From Bacteroidota bacterium (GTDB lineage: Bacteria; Bacteroidota; Bacteroidia; Bacteroidales; Prolixibacteraceae), in contig JAUZOB010000098.1 in the NCBI GenBank assembly GCA_030706665.1, positions 1-10,322 of the forward strand: a DNA stretch of 10,322 nt, read 5' to 3'. The notes below the pieces were generated by a model, which was not told the origin of the DNA, did not search any database, and saw only the letters and a program-made list of their open reading frames with translations. A program made the translations under genes and the position numbers. Within the stretch, counting starts at the first letter, position 1. Every line of letters starts with the position of its first letter. Positions 7,760 to 10,322 of the stretch are shown piece by piece.

Positions 7760-7794
7760 GCAGTATATTCCTGATTCAAGAATCAGTATGCTGC
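7760..7794. repeat. Second hairpin between the GH123 and GH78 genes
   Basis: A perfect inner stem, CTGATTC-AA-GAATCAG (7771-7786), is extended by GCAGTATA (7760-7767) against TATGCTGC (7787-7794), with one G-U pair and a three-base TTC bulge. The two-base loop is too tight for the innermost pair in RNA but compatible with a DNA dyad. It could be an operator or a leader RNA structure for the rhamnosidase gene. No T tract follows. Confidence 0.45.
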
Positions 7795-7831
7795 CAATAT
7801 TCATTGTCATTTTATATAACTGAATGCTCAT

Positions 7832-7862
7832 TTTGTACAAAGAAGAATATTATTTAATTCTT
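7832..7862 (+). promoter_or_regulatory. Possible Bacteroidota-type promoter for the GH78 gene
   Basis: TTTG at 7832-7835 is followed after 19 bases by TAATTCTT (7855-7862). This keeps the TA of the -7 consensus TAnnTTTG but matches only two of its last four bases. Spacing is correct and the position would give a leader of about 30 bases before ATG 7901. The -7 match is poor, so this is only a candidate. Confidence 0.22.
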
Positions 7863-7900
7863 TAACTTTTCAGCTAATATTAAAATTAATTCATGACCAG

Positions 7901-10322
7901 ATGAAAAATACGAGAAGAAGTATTTTATTCCTTTTTGTACTGCTTTTATTTCAGGTAAAAGGGTTTAGTGCTCCGGTACACATCTCCTCTGTTATGTGTG
8001 AGCATAAGGTTGAACCATTGGGCGTTCCGTTAAAAAATATTCATTTTGAGTGGATGCTGCAATCAGATGAACGGAATGTTGCACAAAGTGCGTATCAGCT
8101 TACGATTGCCACGACCAAGGAAAACCTCTTGGCGGGGAAATATGATGTTTGGAATTCGGGAGTAGTAAAAAGCTCCCAAAGTATATTAGTTCCTTATTTG
8201 GGAACAATCATGAAACCGGGAGAGAAATATTTCTGGAGGGTGAAAGTATGGGATCAAAAGAATCAAGGTTCCGAATGGAGTGAGATATCTTCATTTGTTA
8301 CCGGATTGTTTTCATCGGCTGACTGGAGTAATGCACAATGGATCGGTTATGAAGATATGCCCGAATCGGAACGTCTGGTCCCTGGAGTTCATGCTCCAGA
8401 GGCAGGATCAGTTGGAGAGAAATGCCAGAAACGACCCGTTGTTCCTATGTTTCGCAAGGAATTTATCCTGAAGAAAAAAGTTGCAAGGGCAGTGGCCTTT
8501 GTCTCAGGGCTCGGACAGTATGAGATGAGCATTAACGGGAAGAAAGTCGGGAATAGCTTTCTTGCTCCGGGTTGGACGTTTTACGATAAAAAGTGTTTAT
8601 ACAATACCTACAATGTAACCCAGTATCTGAAGGATGGAGGAAATGCAATCGGCGTAATTGTCGGGAATGGCTTTTATAATATTAACCGTGAAAGATATTT
8701 TAAGCTGACAGTTGCTTTTGGAATGCCCAAAATGATCTGTAAGCTGAAGATCTTATATACGGATGGAACTACTGCAACCATTGTATCTGACCAAAGCTGG
8801 AAGACTGCTCCTTCTCCCATCACATTTGCCAGTATATATGGAGGAGAGGACTATGATGCCAGAATGGAACAACCCGGATGGGACAAGCCGGCATTCAATG
8901 ACTTAAAATGGAAGAAAGTTCTTTTAGTGACCCGTCCAAAAGGAGTGTTAATGCCGGAAAGCGATAATCCTGTCAAACCGAGTGAAATTATAAACCTAAA
9001 AGCGATTACTCGCCCCAAGAATAATGTTTATCTGTATGATTACGGGCAAAATGCTTCAGGTATTTTGACCCTGAAGGTAAAAGGAAAGAAAGGACAGGTT
9101 GTCAAACTAATTCCGGCAGAGCTTATTACACCGGATCATCTGGCCAATCAGAATGCGACAGGTACTCCTAATTATTTGTCGTATACCTTGAAAGGCGAAG
9201 GGGTGGAAACATGGACCCCTCGCTTTACTTATACCGGTTTCCGCTATGTACAGGTCGAAGGAGCCGTACCTGAAGCAGAAACGGCAGCGTCAGACCTTCC
9301 GCGAATTCAAAGCCTGTCTTTTATTCATACCCATAATTCTGCCCCGGTGAGCGGTTCGTTTACCTGTTCGAATGAACTGTTTAATCGAATTAATACTCTC
9401 ATTAAGTGGGCAATAAAGAGCAATATGCAGAGTGTGATGACGGACTGCCCGCATCGTGAAAAATTGGGATGGCTTGAACAGGATTACCTGATGGGCACTT
9501 CTATTCATTTCAATTACGACCTTTTTCTCATCTATAAGAAGATCGTGGATGATATGATTGAAGCCCAGGCTCCCGATGGTCTTATACCTGATATTGCACC
9601 TGAATATGTAACTTTCGGAGGCGGATTCAGAGATTCACCGGAGTGGGGAAGTGCGGGTGTTATATTGCCCTGGATGATTTATTCATGGTACGGAGATAAA
9701 GAAGTTGTTGCCAAGGCCTATCCGATGATGAAGAAATATGTGGCATACCTTGAAAGCAAATCGGATAAGCATGTTCTTTCCTATGGATTAGGTGACTGGT
9801 GTGATTATGGCCCGAATGCACCCGGTGAATCACAGCTTACACCTAAGGCGCTTACTGCTACAGCCATTTATTATTACGATGTAATATTGCTTCAAAAGAT
9901 GGCCCTTGTATTAGAGGACAGCCAGGAAGCTGCGCGTCTTGGCGAATTAGCCGAACAGATAAAAACAGCTTTTAACCAGAAGTTCTATAATACGCAGACT
10001 AAAGTATATGCAACCGGCAGTCAGACTGCTATGGCAATGCCTTGGTGTGTCGGGTTGGTTGATCAGAATGATAAAGACCGGGTAATGCAAAATCTGGAAG
10101 ACTCGATTCGAACCAATAATAAGGCGCTTACGGCAGGAGATGTAGGATTTTACTTTCTGGTAGAAGCCTTGACCAAAGGAGGTAAGTCACAACTGTTATA
10201 CGAAATGAATGCCAGGGATGATGTTCCCGGATATGGTTTCCAGCTTAAAAAAGGAGCGACCGCCCTTACTGAATCCTGGCCTGCCCTCGAAGAAGTCTCC
10301 AACAATCACCTGATGCTTGGAC
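7901..10322 (+). CDS. GH78 alpha-L-rhamnosidase (3' end outside window)
   Basis: Inverting glycoside hydrolase that removes terminal alpha-L-rhamnose from pectic side chains, glycosides or microbial polysaccharides. The frame stays open to the window edge, giving 807 codons. Residues 1-24 are a signal peptide ending FSA. An FN3/Ig-like domain (about 25-136, FWRVKVWD, SEWSE) leads to WSNAQWIG at 142. The GH78 N-terminal sandwich (about 190-365) has GLGQYEMSINGKKVG and LAPGWT. The next sandwich (about 375-470) has YDYGQN (381-384 region) and YTGFRYV. The six-hairpin catalytic domain starts near 484. The probable general acid is E520 in DCPHREKLGW, the GDWCD motif lies at 631-635, and the probable general base is E791 in GATALTESW. 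Only the last barrel residues and the C-terminal beta domain are missing. ATG 7901 is chosen because it starts the signal peptide; ATG 7893 is out of frame. Confidence 0.95.
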   Translation, partial: MKNTRRSILFLFVLLLFQVKGFSAPVHISSVMCEHKVEPLGVPLKNIHFEWMLQSDERNVAQSAYQLTIATTKENLLAGKYDVWNSGVVKSSQSILVPYLGTIMKPGEKYFWRVKVWDQKNQGSEWSEISSFVTGLFSSADWSNAQWIGYEDMPESERLVPGVHAPEAGSVGEKCQKRPVVPMFRKEFILKKKVARAVAFVSGLGQYEMSINGKKVGNSFLAPGWTFYDKKCLYNTYNVTQYLKDGGNAIGVIVGNGFYNINRERYFKLTVAFGMPKMICKLKILYTDGTTATIVSDQSWKTAPSPITFASIYGGEDYDARMEQPGWDKPAFNDLKWKKVLLVTRPKGVLMPESDNPVKPSEIINLKAITRPKNNVYLYDYGQNASGILTLKVKGKKGQVVKLIPAELITPDHLANQNATGTPNYLSYTLKGEGVETWTPRFTYTGFRYVQVEGAVPEAETAASDLPRIQSLSFIHTHNSAPVSGSFTCSNELFNRINTLIKWAIKSNMQSVMTDCPHREKLGWLEQDYLMGTSIHFNYDLFLIYKKIVDDMIEAQAPDGLIPDIAPEYVTFGGGFRDSPEWGSAGVILPWMIYSWYGDKEVVAKAYPMMKKYVAYLESKSDKHVLSYGLGDWCDYGPNAPGESQLTPKALTATAIYYYDVILLQKMALVLEDSQEAARLGELAEQIKTAFNQKFYNTQTKVYATGSQTAMAMPWCVGLVDQNDKDRVMQNLEDSIRTNNKALTAGDVGFYFLVEALTKGGKSQLLYEMNARDDVPGYGFQLKKGATALTESWPALEEVSNNHLMLG

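Noticed and set aside
1..10322. CRISPR array, phage genes, toxin-antitoxin or defence system
   Set aside because: No regularly spaced repeats, transposase, integrase, nuclease or small paired genes were found. Apart from the small inverted-repeat element, the window is fully explained by exported hydrolase genes and their spacers.

Overview
The window looks like Bacteroidota chromosome, most likely Bacteroidales or a related polysaccharide degrader. It is AT-rich and all six recognisable genes are on the plus strand. Every gene whose start is visible encodes a signal peptide. One protein ends in a type A sorting domain of the type IX secretion system (T9SS), which is confined to Bacteroidota. 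Shine-Dalgarno sites are weak or absent, as is usual in this phylum. The genus cannot be fixed from the sequence.

Layout. The window opens inside a GH27 alpha-galactosidase gene, of which only the last 130 codons are present (1-393). Next comes a secreted hydrolase of the alkaline phosphatase superfamily (472-1539). A 116-bp element with near-perfect 18-bp inverted ends (1551-1666) separates it from a DUF2490 outer-membrane barrel-like protein (1723-2397). An 834-residue modular metallophosphoesterase follows (2588-5092), built as LamG-like, purple-acid-phosphatase N-terminal, calcineurin-like catalytic, FN3-like and T9SS sorting domains. A good intrinsic terminator (5131-5171) closes that block. 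A 749-residue GH123/DUF4091 glycoside hydrolase with a jelly-roll-like insertion in its barrel is next (5432-7681). Two adjacent hairpins (7699-7743 and 7760-7794) precede a GH78 alpha-L-rhamnosidase, which runs off the right edge (7901-10322).

How the genes may work together. The enzymes fit an exported carbohydrate-degradation cluster: alpha-galactosidase, a beta-N-acetylgalactosaminidase-type GH123 enzyme and alpha-L-rhamnosidase, with two different phosphoesterases between them. No SusC/SusD pair, sugar-sensing regulator or transporter is visible, so a complete polysaccharide utilisation locus is not shown. Gaps of 78-339 bp and an internal terminator argue against one simple operon. The most interesting hypothesis is that the target glycan carries phosphate or phosphodiester groups as well as Gal/GalNAc and rhamnose. 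This is inference from gene content alone. The window shows no CRISPR array, tRNA, rRNA or transposase gene.
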